64,000 nt of DNA. It comes from CAZJWR01 sp964549765. GTDB lineage: Bacteria > Zixibacteria > MSB-5A5 > GN15 > JAAZOE01. The stretch lies in NCBI GenBank assembly GCA_964549765.1, contig CAZJWR010000006.1, positions 1 through 64,000 of the forward strand, written 5' to 3'. Made by a program: the position numbers and the translations under genes. This document shows, piece by piece, positions 35,993-44,469 of this stretch. The notes below the pieces were generated by a model that worked only from the letters and a program-made list of their open reading frames with translations, was not told the DNA's origin and ran no database searches. The number at the start of each line of letters is the position of its first letter. Within the stretch, counting starts at the first letter, position 1.

Positions 35993-36544
35993 TCAGTCGT
36001 TGGTATAAAAATAGTCGCCGCCCTGGGCGCTTTTATGGCAGGCGATGCAGCCCTTGTCCGCACCTTTGGCGACGCGCCCAGCCATGGCCACGCCCTGCCC
36101 GTTCTGATCTATTGTCCCGTCTTTGGCGTATTTGACCCAGAACCAGTTCTGATTGTCAGGATCGTATCCCGCTTCTCTCTGCACCATAATGGTGATCGAC
36201 AAAAGGTACTCATCCGGCGATTTCTTCACCTGATCAATTGTGACGTCCTTACCGCCGTAGTTGTCTTTAACGATAGCGTGATAGTGCCTGCCGTCAATAC
36301 TCAGGATGCTGTAGTAGGTTCGGATGAATCTGCCGTGCGGCGACCGACCCGGCATAATGTCGGTCTTCAACAGCCAGTTTTGATAGCCGTCCATTGCCGT
36401 CCAGACCTTCTGGGCGAAGGCGACGTCGTCTTTGCCGCCGAACGGCATATCCTGTCCCTGCACCATCCATGCTGATATGATCAGCATGAAAGCTGCAAAG
36501 ACCAGAGCGACGGTCGCGCTACGTAAAATTCGAATCCCTGTCAT
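35993..36544 (-). CDS. Cytochrome P460-like c-type heme protein
   Basis: A 183-residue exported protein with a signal peptide or anchor (ATVALVFAAFMLIISAWMVQ). The domain with TYYSILSIDGRHYHAIVKDNY and WFWVKYAKDGTIDQNG resembles the cytochrome P460 family, which often oxidises reduced nitrogen compounds. The C-terminal heme motif CIACHKSAQGGDYFYTND is intact. Whether the Lys crosslink typical of true P460 exists cannot be judged. It is 81 bases before the second cytochrome gene in transcription order. Confidence 0.75.
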   Translation of the reverse strand: MTGIRILRSATVALVFAAFMLIISAWMVQGQDMPFGGKDDVAFAQKVWTAMDGYQNWLLKTDIMPGRSPHGRFIRTYYSILSIDGRHYHAIVKDNYGGKDVTIDQVKKSPDEYLLSITIMVQREAGYDPDNQNWFWVKYAKDGTIDQNGQGVAMAGRVAKGADKGCIACHKSAQGGDYFYTND

Positions 36545-36865
36545 GACTGCCTCCTCCTGTTTTTTCTGCCAAGGCGCCGGCGTTAGATAGTCTCCGCCTT
36601 AGCTTTACTTATAATGATCGATTCATGACGCAAACACAATGATTGGAGTTCCCTGATCTCGCATAAATCTGATACGCGACTTTAAAATTCCCGGATAGGG
36701 CAATTATGTCAGGTACTTTATATCGATAGGCTCTATGCGTCCGATGATTCCGTCTGGATGGCGTCCGTGCGGTACCATATAGATCCACGCTCAGATTCGC
36801 CTCATTTGGTGCTTGACATAATCAATTAATTATCTATTGTAATAGAGGCTAATGGGAGGGTATCA
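36545..36865. promoter_or_regulatory. Divergent intergenic region with lipoprotein promoter
   Basis: TTGACA (36813-36818) and TATTGT (36835-36840), spaced 16 bases, form a likely promoter for the lipoprotein gene at 36866. No other element is recognised in this 321-base stretch. Confidence 0.5.
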
Positions 36866-37945
36866 ATGGGGATTTTGCGAAATTTTATTTTCGGCGTGCT
36901 TCTCGCCATTCTGTGTGGCTGTAGCTCCGAGGATAATCCTACCGGGACAGGGGACAATTCCCCCGAACCAGGTGGGTATATCTACGCCGACACGGGCCAT
37001 TATCAACTCACATTCGCCGTGCTCAGCTATTTGAAGTTCTTTCCGGAACCCGTTGTGAATTGGGAGAAGTCACTGGGTGAACCGTTCACTGACATCAACG
37101 GCAACGGCGTTTATGATCCCGGTATCGACGAGTTCATCATGTGCCTCGATATCGACAGCAACCAGGATCTCAACCGTAATAATAAATATGATGGTCCGGA
37201 TGATCCGTGGCAGCCCGGCATTCCCTTTGACGATATCGATGGGAACGGCGTGTTTCGCCAAAATCCCGACGACCCCTATATCAATTATGAGGCCGGTCTT
37301 CCCTTTGCCGATTTCAACCTCAACGGGCAACGCGATTCGGCATTGGGATTTTTTACCGCCCTGACTGAATTCAAGGCCTCTGAAGGATCTGATGGAAGCA
37401 TCTGGTATCAAACCGCGCCGCGACCGCCTGGCGTATATTTCGGATATCGGTTCGTTTCCGATTCGGGGCCGGTGTATGATTTGTCCTATCGCGCTTCCGC
37501 GGACATACAACAGGTCGTGAATTTCGTTGCCACCGATAGCGGGCTGCTCTACTGCGCCGTGCCCGGGTTAAATCGGACGGTCATACCGCTTATGGTGCTC
37601 GATACCGGGATTATTCAGGATGGAACCGTTGAAGAGATAATTGTCGACTATCCGGAAGACCCTTTCAACGATACGCTGCATTTCGTCAAGACCGTCGAGT
37701 ACGATACGAGCCTTGAGGTCTACGGCTATCGATTCCCGCATCTCGTTCATGTTTCGCTCGACGCCGGGGTGATCGGCTGCGATGTTTATCTTTCCCTGCA
37801 GCGTAGGCTTCTGGGATACGGGCAGTGGATATTGGATACCAACCCCGCGTCGTATGGTCGCTGGTCGTCATATTATTACTACTTCGATTCGCTGGAGAAG
37901 ACCGATTCCGTATTCATGCCGATGAGCGTCCAGCACGCCGATTGA
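36866..37945 (+). CDS. Lipoprotein with EF-hand-like calcium-binding loops
   Basis: A 359-residue lipoprotein with signal peptide and lipobox (LLAILCGC, lipidated Cys19). Residues about 70-160 hold a series of Asp/Asn-rich loops (DINGNGVYDPGID, DIDSNQDLNRNNKYD, DIDGNGVFRQN, DFNLNGQRD). They resemble calcium-binding EF-hand or thrombospondin type 3-like repeats, alternating with GxPFxD linkers. The C-terminal half is beta-rich with no known motif. GGGAGG precedes the ATG. Function unknown, possibly a calcium-stabilised surface protein like the dockerin-bearing protease at 22 kb. Confidence 0.75.
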   Translation: MGILRNFIFGVLLAILCGCSSEDNPTGTGDNSPEPGGYIYADTGHYQLTFAVLSYLKFFPEPVVNWEKSLGEPFTDINGNGVYDPGIDEFIMCLDIDSNQDLNRNNKYDGPDDPWQPGIPFDDIDGNGVFRQNPDDPYINYEAGLPFADFNLNGQRDSALGFFTALTEFKASEGSDGSIWYQTAPRPPGVYFGYRFVSDSGPVYDLSYRASADIQQVVNFVATDSGLLYCAVPGLNRTVIPLMVLDTGIIQDGTVEEIIVDYPEDPFNDTLHFVKTVEYDTSLEVYGYRFPHLVHVSLDAGVIGCDVYLSLQRRLLGYGQWILDTNPASYGRWSSYYYYFDSLEKTDSVFMPMSVQHAD

Positions 37946-37960
37946 TGTCGGCAGGCGAAT

Positions 37961-38338
37961 TTATTCGTCTGACGGCGCGGGAAGATGGGCGTATTGCGGC
38001 ATGCTGTCCCACTCGCCGATAAGCTCAGTGATGATATTGTAATTTTCTTCGGATATATCCACGAATTCGTACCCGGCCTCATGCCAACCCAAACGGTGGT
38101 TCTTTTTGCACCATTTACACTCGGCTTGGATATATAGATTCCGATACCTGCCGATCATGCGCGGCATGACGAGCTTGCATTGAACAACTCGCGGAGCGGG
38201 GACAGGCATTTCGCTGATCATTTTGGCGCCGTCGATGGTCAGGTCGATGACCCGCCCGATCAACTCGTTGGTTTCCTGATCGTAAACAATAAAATAATCG
38301 CTGGTGCGCCGACGCTCCTGGTTTCTCTGGTCGCTCAT
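37961..38338 (-). CDS. PilZ-domain protein
   Basis: A 125-residue cytoplasmic protein with the cyclic-di-GMP-binding landmarks of PilZ: a basic N-terminal RNQERRRTSDYFIVYD, then the D-x-x-x-x-G turn in DLTIDGAKM, and closing EAGYEFVDIS. The second motif reads DLTIDG rather than DxSxxG, a mild departure. CKWCKK adds a Cys pair. It has no partner domain, so it would act as a stand-alone effector on motility, secretion or polysaccharide production. Confidence 0.78.
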   Translation of the reverse strand: MSDQRNQERRRTSDYFIVYDQETNELIGRVIDLTIDGAKMISEMPVPAPRVVQCKLVMPRMIGRYRNLYIQAECKWCKKNHRLGWHEAGYEFVDISEENYNIITELIGEWDSMPQYAHLPAPSDE

Positions 38339-38508
38339 GAGGCAATCTCCATAAAGATGAAAGAATTTTTCCCATTAGTTACAGTATCGACCCGAAGTCC
38401 ATCCCGCTTTAGCCGCCGGGTTTGCCCGGCCCGACCGGATTGCGTCCCGGTGTCCGGAGGCCTCTTGACATAACAAATCCGTTCGTCGATATTGGGTCAA
38501 GGCAGGGA

Positions 38509-38847
38509 ATGACAGGAGATTATGCCGTCATGCGTTTGGAGGGAAAATCCTTTCACGACCGGGTTATCGCCGCGATTAGGGCCGTTCCGCGAGGCAAAGT
38601 CGCCACCTACGGTCAAATTGCCGCTTTTGCCGGCAGTCCACGGGCGGCCCGTCAGGTGGTCCGGGTTTTGCATTCTTCGTCGCGGAAGCACAAGCTCCCG
38701 TGGCATCGAATCGTCAACAGCCGGGGGAGGATTTCGCTGAAACCGGGTCAGGGATACGAAGAGCAGAGGGCGCGCCTTATCTCCGAAGGAATAGAGTTCA
38801 GTGACGATGAGGGTATCGATCTCGCCCGATTTCTCTGGACGGCATGA
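38509..38847 (+). CDS. Alkyltransferase-like DNA repair protein (ATL)
   Basis: A 112-residue protein of the MGMT DNA-binding fold: FHDRVIAAIRAVPRGKVATYGQIAAFAG with the helix-turn-helix and Arg finger, then LPWHRIVNSRGRIS. The active-site motif PCHRV of methyltransferases is PWHRI here. The acceptor Cys is replaced by Trp, as in ATL proteins that bind O6-alkylguanine and hand it to nucleotide excision repair. The start at 38509 follows AAGGCAGGG, and ATG 38530 is an alternative. Confidence 0.85.
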   Translation: MTGDYAVMRLEGKSFHDRVIAAIRAVPRGKVATYGQIAAFAGSPRAARQVVRVLHSSSRKHKLPWHRIVNSRGRISLKPGQGYEEQRARLISEGIEFSDDEGIDLARFLWTA

Positions 38848-39018
38848 CGCTCCATCGGAATGTTGCCCGCGAACAGCCTGGGAAACCTTCGTTTATCCTC
38901 AATGAACCGATATTCGCATGACATCTTGGTCCAGACAGCTATTTCAGTCCTGCGGCTCGCCGCGATTTCTTCCGCCGGCAACCTGTATCCTCGAATCGCC
39001 AATCCCTGAGAGATTTTA

Positions 39019-39072
39019 TTGACAATTTCAGGGGAAATATTATTTTATCGAAACAAAGCGTAAGCGCTTACG
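39019..39072 (+). promoter_or_regulatory. Promoter and palindromic operator before the MarR-GNAT gene
   Basis: TTGACA (39019-39024) and TATTTT (39041-39046) are spaced 16 bases. The perfect 14-base palindrome CGTAAGCGCTTACG (39059-39072) lies just downstream, about where transcription would begin. This is a typical autoregulatory MarR operator arrangement. Confidence 0.6.
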
Positions 39073-39124
39073 TAAGTTTTCGTAGCCTGAATGGGCATTT
39101 TCAGGCGGAACGGGGAGAAGGAAA

Positions 39125-40099
39125 ATGGATTTGATTCGTGAGCTCGGGCCGCTGGCCTTTGCCAGTCGGCTCAAACGGATTAGTGAGCGTTTGATGAAGG
39201 ACGTGTCGCGGATATATCAGGAGCAGGATGTCGATTTTCAGGCAAGGTGGTTTCCCGTGCTGTACCTGCTCGGGCAAAAGACTTCCATGTCGGTCACGGA
39301 AATCGCCCAGGCCCTGCAGATGACCCATCCCGCCATCAACCAGATCGCCTCGGGTATGTCCGAGGGGGGACTATTGTCGTCCTCGAAAGATGTCAACGAT
39401 GAACGGCGGCGCATGCTGTCGCTCAGCGAGAAGGGCGCTGGCGTTATGACCTCGCTCGTGCCGTTGTGGAAGGATATCGAGGCGGCCAACCGCGACCTGT
39501 TGTCTCTGGCTGACTCCGATCTTCTGGCGGCGCTGGGTCGGATCGAAGCCGCCCTCGACGAGGAAGACATGTACCAACGGGTGATGGCCCGCGTTAAAAA
39601 GCGCCTGCGCGATGTCGTGGAAATCATAAAGTATTCGCCCCAATATAAAAAATATTTCGATCTGCTCAACCGCGAATGGCTGACCAAGTATTTCACGGTC
39701 GAGGAATTCGACCGAAAAATCCTGGCCGATCCCGAGGGAGAAATCCTCGACCAGGGCGGGCGCATTCTGTTTGCCCGGCTGGACGATGAAATCGTCGGGG
39801 CGGTGGCGCTCGTCCGGCACGGCCACGGTATTTTCGAACTGGCCAAAATGGCCGTGACGGAAAAGGCGCAGGGGCGGCAGGTGGGGACGCGACTGATGCG
39901 GGCGACCCTCGATCTGGCCAAATCGGATGGCGCCCAGACGATATTGCTGTATACGAGTCCCAAACTCAAAGCCGCCAACCAACTCTATCGAAAGATGGGA
40001 TTCGTCGAGCAGAAGGATGCACCGCAGCCGTTGGCATATCAACGGTATTCGATACTGATGATCCTGGATATTGAGGAAGATACAGAGGAGGAGGGATAA
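39125..40099 (+). CDS. MarR-family regulator fused to GNAT N-acetyltransferase
   Basis: A 324-residue two-domain protein. Residues about 1-150 form a MarR winged helix (MSVTEIAQALQMTHPAINQIASG is the recognition region, DERRRMLSLSEKG the wing). Residues about 165-310 form a GNAT acetyltransferase with the acetyl-CoA-binding segment MAVTEKAQGRQVGTRLMRAT and the closing LYRKMGFVE. Such fusions may acetylate small molecules or proteins in response to a ligand sensed by the MarR part, but the substrate is unknown. GGAGAAGG precedes the ATG. Probable autoregulation through the palindrome at 39059. Confidence 0.88.
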   Translation: MDLIRELGPLAFASRLKRISERLMKDVSRIYQEQDVDFQARWFPVLYLLGQKTSMSVTEIAQALQMTHPAINQIASGMSEGGLLSSSKDVNDERRRMLSLSEKGAGVMTSLVPLWKDIEAANRDLLSLADSDLLAALGRIEAALDEEDMYQRVMARVKKRLRDVVEIIKYSPQYKKYFDLLNREWLTKYFTVEEFDRKILADPEGEILDQGGRILFARLDDEIVGAVALVRHGHGIFELAKMAVTEKAQGRQVGTRLMRATLDLAKSDGAQTILLYTSPKLKAANQLYRKMGFVEQKDAPQPLAYQRYSILMILDIEEDTEEEG

Positions 40100-40121
40100 A
40101 ACTTTGCGTGAGGTGAATGCT

Positions 40122-41549
40122 ATGAGGGCAGGAGAGTATTATGCCGTGGCCGGATCTTCAGAGAAATCGGCAGACCGCCTTCGGCGGGGGATTTTTCTAT
40201 GCATGATCGTATCCGTGCTGGCAGGATTGCTGCTCGCTCATCCGGTGCACGGTCAGGGAAGTTCCCCGGATACATCGGCCGTGACCGTTGATGCGGCGTG
40301 GAAAGCGGCCGTGATCGACAGCGTCCTGGCTGCCCTTGATCATGACTATGTCCATCCCGAAAAAGCCAAGGCCATGAATGAGCATATCCGGAAGCTGCAG
40401 AAGAAGGGGTTCTTCAAAGAAATCACCGATCCCCGCGCCTTCACGGATACGTTGACGTTTGCTCTGCGGGAAGTATGCCCGGACAAGCATATGGGTGTTC
40501 GGTACCTTCCCGATCTCGATTATTCGATGTTCATGCCCGATTCGTTGAAATCGGACGATCAGAAGAAGCGCGAATTGGAGGAAAATCTCAAAGAAGCCCG
40601 TTACCAAAACTTCGGGTTCCAGAAGGTTGAGCGGCTACCGGGCAACGTCGGCTATCTGGATTTCCGTCAATTCGCCGATGCCCGTTATGCCGGAGCGACC
40701 GCCATCGCCGCCATGAATTTTCTCGCCAACTGCGATGCCGTCATCATCGACCTGCGTCAGAACGGCGGCGGCGACGCCTCCATGATCCGCCTGATATCGA
40801 CCTATTTTTTCAAAGAGCCGACTCACCTGACCAGTTGGTACTACCGCCCCAGCGATTCCATCATCCAATCCTGGACCAACGATTATGTCATCGGAACCCC
40901 CATGACCGACATGGACCTGTACATTCTGACCAGCTCATACACGTTTTCCGCCGCCGAGGAATTCACTTATAACCTGAAAAATCTCAAGCGGGCGACGATT
41001 ATCGGCGAAACCACCGGCGGCGGCGCTCATCCCGTCGAAGGCTTCGGGTATGAAAATCTTAAAGTCGCCATGCGCGTTCCCAACGGCCGCGCTATCAACC
41101 CCGTTACCGGCACCAACTGGGAGGGCGTCGGGATCACGCCGGATATCGAGGTGCCCCAGGATCAGGCGCTGGATCGGGCCCATGTCGAGGCGTTGACAAA
41201 AATCAGAGACCGAACTACCGACGACCAGCGCAAACAAACGATCGCCTGGTTGATCGACTCTAAGAACGCATTGATGAATCCGTTCAAGATTGCACCCGAT
41301 TTAATGAACAAGTACGCCGGCGTTTACGGCCCGAGGACGATCACGGTCGAGGACGGCAAGTTGTATTATCAGCGGGTGGATCGGCCCAAGTACGAGATGA
41401 TCCCGATGTCGGAGAACATGTTCGTTTTCAAGAACCTCGATTATTTCCGCCTGCGCGTGGATGCCGACGAGAACGGCAATATCGTATCGCTGACCGGTCT
41501 TTATGATAACGGGCAGACGGACGTTTCGCCAAAAAATACCGGCCCATAG
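40122..41549 (+). CDS. Secreted S41-family (IRBP-like) serine peptidase
   Basis: A 475-residue exported protein: signal peptide near residues 20-45 (GIFLCMIVSVLAGLLLAHPV), an IRBP-like N-terminal helical domain, and the C-terminal-processing-peptidase core. VGYLDFRQF and AVIIDLRQNGGGDA shape the oxyanion site, and Ser276 in SYTFSAAEEFTYNLK is the expected nucleophile. NWEGVGITPDIEVPQDQAL closes the core. A beta-rich tail follows (FKIAPDLMNKYAGVYG), similar to DUF3471. No PDZ domain is seen. GAGGTGA precedes ATG 40122. Confidence 0.85.
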   Translation: MRAGEYYAVAGSSEKSADRLRRGIFLCMIVSVLAGLLLAHPVHGQGSSPDTSAVTVDAAWKAAVIDSVLAALDHDYVHPEKAKAMNEHIRKLQKKGFFKEITDPRAFTDTLTFALREVCPDKHMGVRYLPDLDYSMFMPDSLKSDDQKKRELEENLKEARYQNFGFQKVERLPGNVGYLDFRQFADARYAGATAIAAMNFLANCDAVIIDLRQNGGGDASMIRLISTYFFKEPTHLTSWYYRPSDSIIQSWTNDYVIGTPMTDMDLYILTSSYTFSAAEEFTYNLKNLKRATIIGETTGGGAHPVEGFGYENLKVAMRVPNGRAINPVTGTNWEGVGITPDIEVPQDQALDRAHVEALTKIRDRTTDDQRKQTIAWLIDSKNALMNPFKIAPDLMNKYAGVYGPRTITVEDGKLYYQRVDRPKYEMIPMSENMFVFKNLDYFRLRVDADENGNIVSLTGLYDNGQTDVSPKNTGP

Positions 41550-41608
41550 GCCGTTTTTGCCTTTTTCCTTCCCCCGTGGCCGTGCCGGAGTTCTTCTCCG
41601 GCGCGGCC
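41540..41608 (+). terminator. Two consecutive hairpins after the S41 peptidase gene
   Basis: CGGCC-CATA-GGCCG (41540-41553) followed by TTTTT overlaps the stop codon. A stronger stem GGCCGTGCCGGAG (41578-41590) with its near-perfect complement (41596-41608, one G-T pair, loop TTCTT) and a T-rich tail follows. Together they should end transcription. Confidence 0.7.
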
Positions 41609-41707
41609 CGTTCTTATTATGTCCCGTATCACATTATGGGCCGGCCCTCTTGACTTGGGCCTGAATCGATGTTTCGTTGGCACAAGAACTGTGACCGGAG
41701 GAATTCT

Positions 41708-42178
41708 ATGGCACGACAGATTGATAACGTGACGTTCACGAAACTGCTCAATACGTTACTGGAAGAGACGTTCGACAATGTGGAAGGGATTTATCTCGAC
41801 AAAGGAACATCGCTGTTTGAAACCCTCGATACCATCAGTGCTGACGCGGCTTCCCGTCCAATTACGCCCGACGGCACGACCATCGCCTCGCAAGTGGGGC
41901 ATGTTCGATTCTATCTGACGGTGATGGAAGATTACATGCAGGGGAAATGGTACGACAAAGTCGACTGGCAGGGAAGCTGGCAGCCGAAAACGGTAACCTC
42001 GGACGAATGGGCCTCACTCAGGAAAAATCTGCGGGAGACGCATGACCGGGTGATGCGGCTTATCAAAGGCTTCGACGACTGGAACGACGAACGCCGGCTC
42101 GGCGGGGCGTTGGGGATTATTGTCCACACCGCTTATCATCTCGGCGCTATCAGGCAAATCATTCGGGTCGTGAAATAG
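41708..42178 (+). CDS. DinB-superfamily protein
   Basis: A 156-residue four-helix-bundle protein with the DinB/YfiT-type metal-binding His pattern: QVGHVRFYLTVMEDYMQG in helix 2 and HTAYHLGAIRQIIR in the last helix. Members include thiol transferases using bacillithiol or mycothiol and proteins of unknown activity. The exact role is not predictable. GGAGG precedes ATG 41708. The frame extends upstream without similarity. Confidence 0.75.
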   Translation: MARQIDNVTFTKLLNTLLEETFDNVEGIYLDKGTSLFETLDTISADAASRPITPDGTTIASQVGHVRFYLTVMEDYMQGKWYDKVDWQGSWQPKTVTSDEWASLRKNLRETHDRVMRLIKGFDDWNDERRLGGALGIIVHTAYHLGAIRQIIRVVK

Positions 42179-42240
42179 ACCCAATCGCGCATCCGGGGCT
42201 TATGTCCTCGCGCAGACAAATGGGCCCCGCCAATAATAAA

Positions 42241-42264
42241 AAAGCCCGCCTTCCGGCGGGCTTT
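42241..42264. terminator. Bidirectional intrinsic terminator
   Basis: AAAGCCCGCC (42241-42250) and GGCGGGCTTT (42255-42264) form a perfect 10 bp stem with loop TTCC, flanked by A-rich and T-rich tracts. It serves the convergent DinB-like and TolB-like genes. Confidence 0.9.
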
Positions 42265-42289
42265 GAAAACTTCATTTTTTCGAAATCAT

Positions 42290-43339
42290 CTAATGCGACC
42301 AGGTCGGGTTGCTATTATTGCCCGTGCCCGTGATCGGCGTCAAATTGTTGCCGTTGATGTCAATCGTGTAAATGGTGCCGTCCATGGTGGCGAACGTCAG
42401 CCACTTGGAATTGGGCGCCCATCCGACCGGTTGGGGACTGGCCTGCTGCGTCACCGAGGAAGCGAATATCTGGTGTTTCTGGCTCAGGTCAGAGCTGACG
42501 ACGAATATGCCCGCGTCGCGCATATCGTTGCTCACATACGCCAGCCATTTGCCGTCGGGGGACCACGACGGCGCCACTCCGTCATCCAAGCCCTTGCTGG
42601 CCTTGCGCATTTCCGTCTCGGGGATCATGATCGAAGTCATATCGATAATCTTGATTCCCTTTTTCTGGAAATTATATTGGTCGGCGGCGTTGCTGTAACT
42701 GATGACATAGGCCATTTTCTTGCCGTCCCTCGTGAAGGTCGGCTGGACCGTCCAGGTACTGATCGTCTGCCAATCCTTGCGGAGATTGGTCGCGTGGCCA
42801 TCGGTGATGCTGACCATTGCCGGCACATGAATGGGGGCGATATAGTCGACGTAGTTGGCGTTTATGTCGTTCTGAAAATAAATCAGCGTATCGTTGGCCG
42901 ACCATTCGGGGTTGAACGCGCCGAGATTGGACGTTACCCGTTTCCACCAGTTGGTGTTGGTTGCCGCCGAATCCACATACGCCAGAAAAATGTCGTGGAG
43001 CAGGTGCATGCCGCCCTCATCCGAGGGCAGCTTGTTGGCGTCTTTTCCCTCGCGGGAAAAGGCGATCAGCTTGTTGTCCGGGGAAAACGTTAACCGCCCC
43101 TTGGCGTTGGTGACCGAACTGACCTTTTGCCGGTTTTTGCCGTCGGAGTCCATGATCCAGATTCCGCCGTCCCGGATAAAAGCGATCCGTCCCGTGGGAC
43201 GAGCGCCGGCGTTGATGGTTCCGGGGGTGGTGGTTGTCGAAGCCGGCTGGCTCGGTTTGTCGGCCCGAGCCACGCCGAAAATCATTAGGGCAGCGAATAC
43301 CGCGCCGAGGATACCCGTTACGGAAAGCAATCGTTTCAT
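42290..43339 (-). CDS. Exported TolB-like beta-propeller protein
   Basis: A 349-residue protein with a signal peptide (LLSVTGILGAVFAALMIFGV, cut near ARA-DKP). PD40-type blades follow: GRIAFIRDGGIWIMDSDGKN, LTFSPDNKLIAFSREG, APSWSPDGKWLAYVSNDM and VGWAPNSKWLTFATMDG. Such propellers bind partners in the periplasm. No Tol/Pal genes are adjacent, so this is not TolB itself. It follows the outer-membrane barrel gene at 43421 on the same strand by 81 bases. Confidence 0.8.
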   Translation of the reverse strand: MKRLLSVTGILGAVFAALMIFGVARADKPSQPASTTTTPGTINAGARPTGRIAFIRDGGIWIMDSDGKNRQKVSSVTNAKGRLTFSPDNKLIAFSREGKDANKLPSDEGGMHLLHDIFLAYVDSAATNTNWWKRVTSNLGAFNPEWSANDTLIYFQNDINANYVDYIAPIHVPAMVSITDGHATNLRKDWQTISTWTVQPTFTRDGKKMAYVISYSNAADQYNFQKKGIKIIDMTSIMIPETEMRKASKGLDDGVAPSWSPDGKWLAYVSNDMRDAGIFVVSSDLSQKHQIFASSVTQQASPQPVGWAPNSKWLTFATMDGTIYTIDINGNNLTPITGTGNNSNPTWSH

Positions 43340-43420
43340 GAGCCTAAGCGACCTTTCTTCCTGGTTCAAGATGCAAATTCTGTGACCCAATATAACACGC
43401 CGCCCGCGGCTCGACAAGTC

Positions 43421-44290
43421 CTACCAACTGAAATATCGCTTCAAGCCCAACTGCACCCGGGGACCGGACATATTAAGATTAACCCTGGTGCCGCTGTTAT
43501 TCACCGTGGCGACGACCTCTTCGTTATTGTCGTTATACCATCTCATCCCGGTAAAGTTCAGATACAGATAGCGTAACGACCCTTCGACGACGAGACCGCC
43601 GAGCTGCATCGGATATTCCATGGACGCCTGAGCGCTGAAACCCGGGGCGTTGCCCTTCAGATTGCCGCCGACGACTTCCGGCTGGCCGGTGTCGATATTG
43701 AATCCGGTGAAACCGTCCCAGAGCTGCCAGTTGGCGAAATAGAATCCGGCGCCGGCGCCGACTTTAAACGCCAGGGCGTGGAGTATGCCGTCGCGATCGG
43801 GCGGGTTGGTCACGTAATAATCCATCTGCGCGGATATTGCGTACACCTGCACCTGTGATTTGAGATTAAAATCATAGACCGGGTTGGGATCATCGAGGTT
43901 GACCAGCGACAGATCGAGGTCGCCGGACTGTTTCGACCCCATCTTCAACCAGTAGCCGAATCCGATCATGCCCGATGTTTTCGGAGAGACCATTAGCCCG
44001 AATCCTCCGAAGAGCTCCTTCGAATCATAGATTCGATTGACGCCGACCGTCCCGCCGCTGACGCTGGAAATCAGGGGGGAGACGCGGACGGAAAATTTGT
44101 TGTAATCGTTATCGCGATTCAGACGCCCGAAGGAGCCGTTGGCGATGACAAAGCCGACTTTTTTGACCTGGGTCTTTTCGGCCTTTTTCAAAAACTGAGC
44201 GACCAGTTCGTCCTCGGTCTGCGACATGGCGGGAACCACCAACAAAAGCGACAGGCCGATTGCCAGAAAGAATGCAAGAATGGAGCGCAT
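43421..44290 (-). CDS. Probable outer-membrane beta-barrel protein
   Basis: A 289-residue exported protein with a signal peptide (AFFLAIGLSLLLVVPAMSQ) and alternating amphipathic strands through the mature chain. It ends in VQLGLKRYFSW, an aromatic C-terminal residue typical of BAM substrates. No family motif is recognised. It is transcribed just before the TolB-like propeller gene, so the two may act together at the envelope. Confidence 0.7.
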   Translation of the reverse strand: MRSILAFFLAIGLSLLLVVPAMSQTEDELVAQFLKKAEKTQVKKVGFVIANGSFGRLNRDNDYNKFSVRVSPLISSVSGGTVGVNRIYDSKELFGGFGLMVSPKTSGMIGFGYWLKMGSKQSGDLDLSLVNLDDPNPVYDFNLKSQVQVYAISAQMDYYVTNPPDRDGILHALAFKVGAGAGFYFANWQLWDGFTGFNIDTGQPEVVGGNLKGNAPGFSAQASMEYPMQLGGLVVEGSLRYLYLNFTGMRWYNDNNEEVVATVNNSGTRVNLNMSGPRVQLGLKRYFSW

Positions 44291-44404
44291 ATCTCCTCCT
44301 ATAAATTACAGGCTTTCTGTCATATATCGGAAGGCTGAAGAACAAGTTTAAGCGGTGCATTCAAATAATCGACACAGAGTGGAAATGGATTCCGCCAATA
44401 AGAA

Positions 44405-44431
44405 CGGCCGCCGGTCGGAAACCGGCGGCCG
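44405..44431 (-). terminator. nifJ: Intrinsic terminator of nifJ
   Basis: CGGCCGCCGGT (44405-44415) pairs perfectly with ACCGGCGGCCG (44421-44431), loop CGGAA. On the minus strand a T-rich TTCTTATT follows, 40 bases after the nifJ stop. Confidence 0.8.
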
Positions 44432-44469
44432 AATGTTTTCAATCGATGATTCTTGGATTTTTTCTACCG

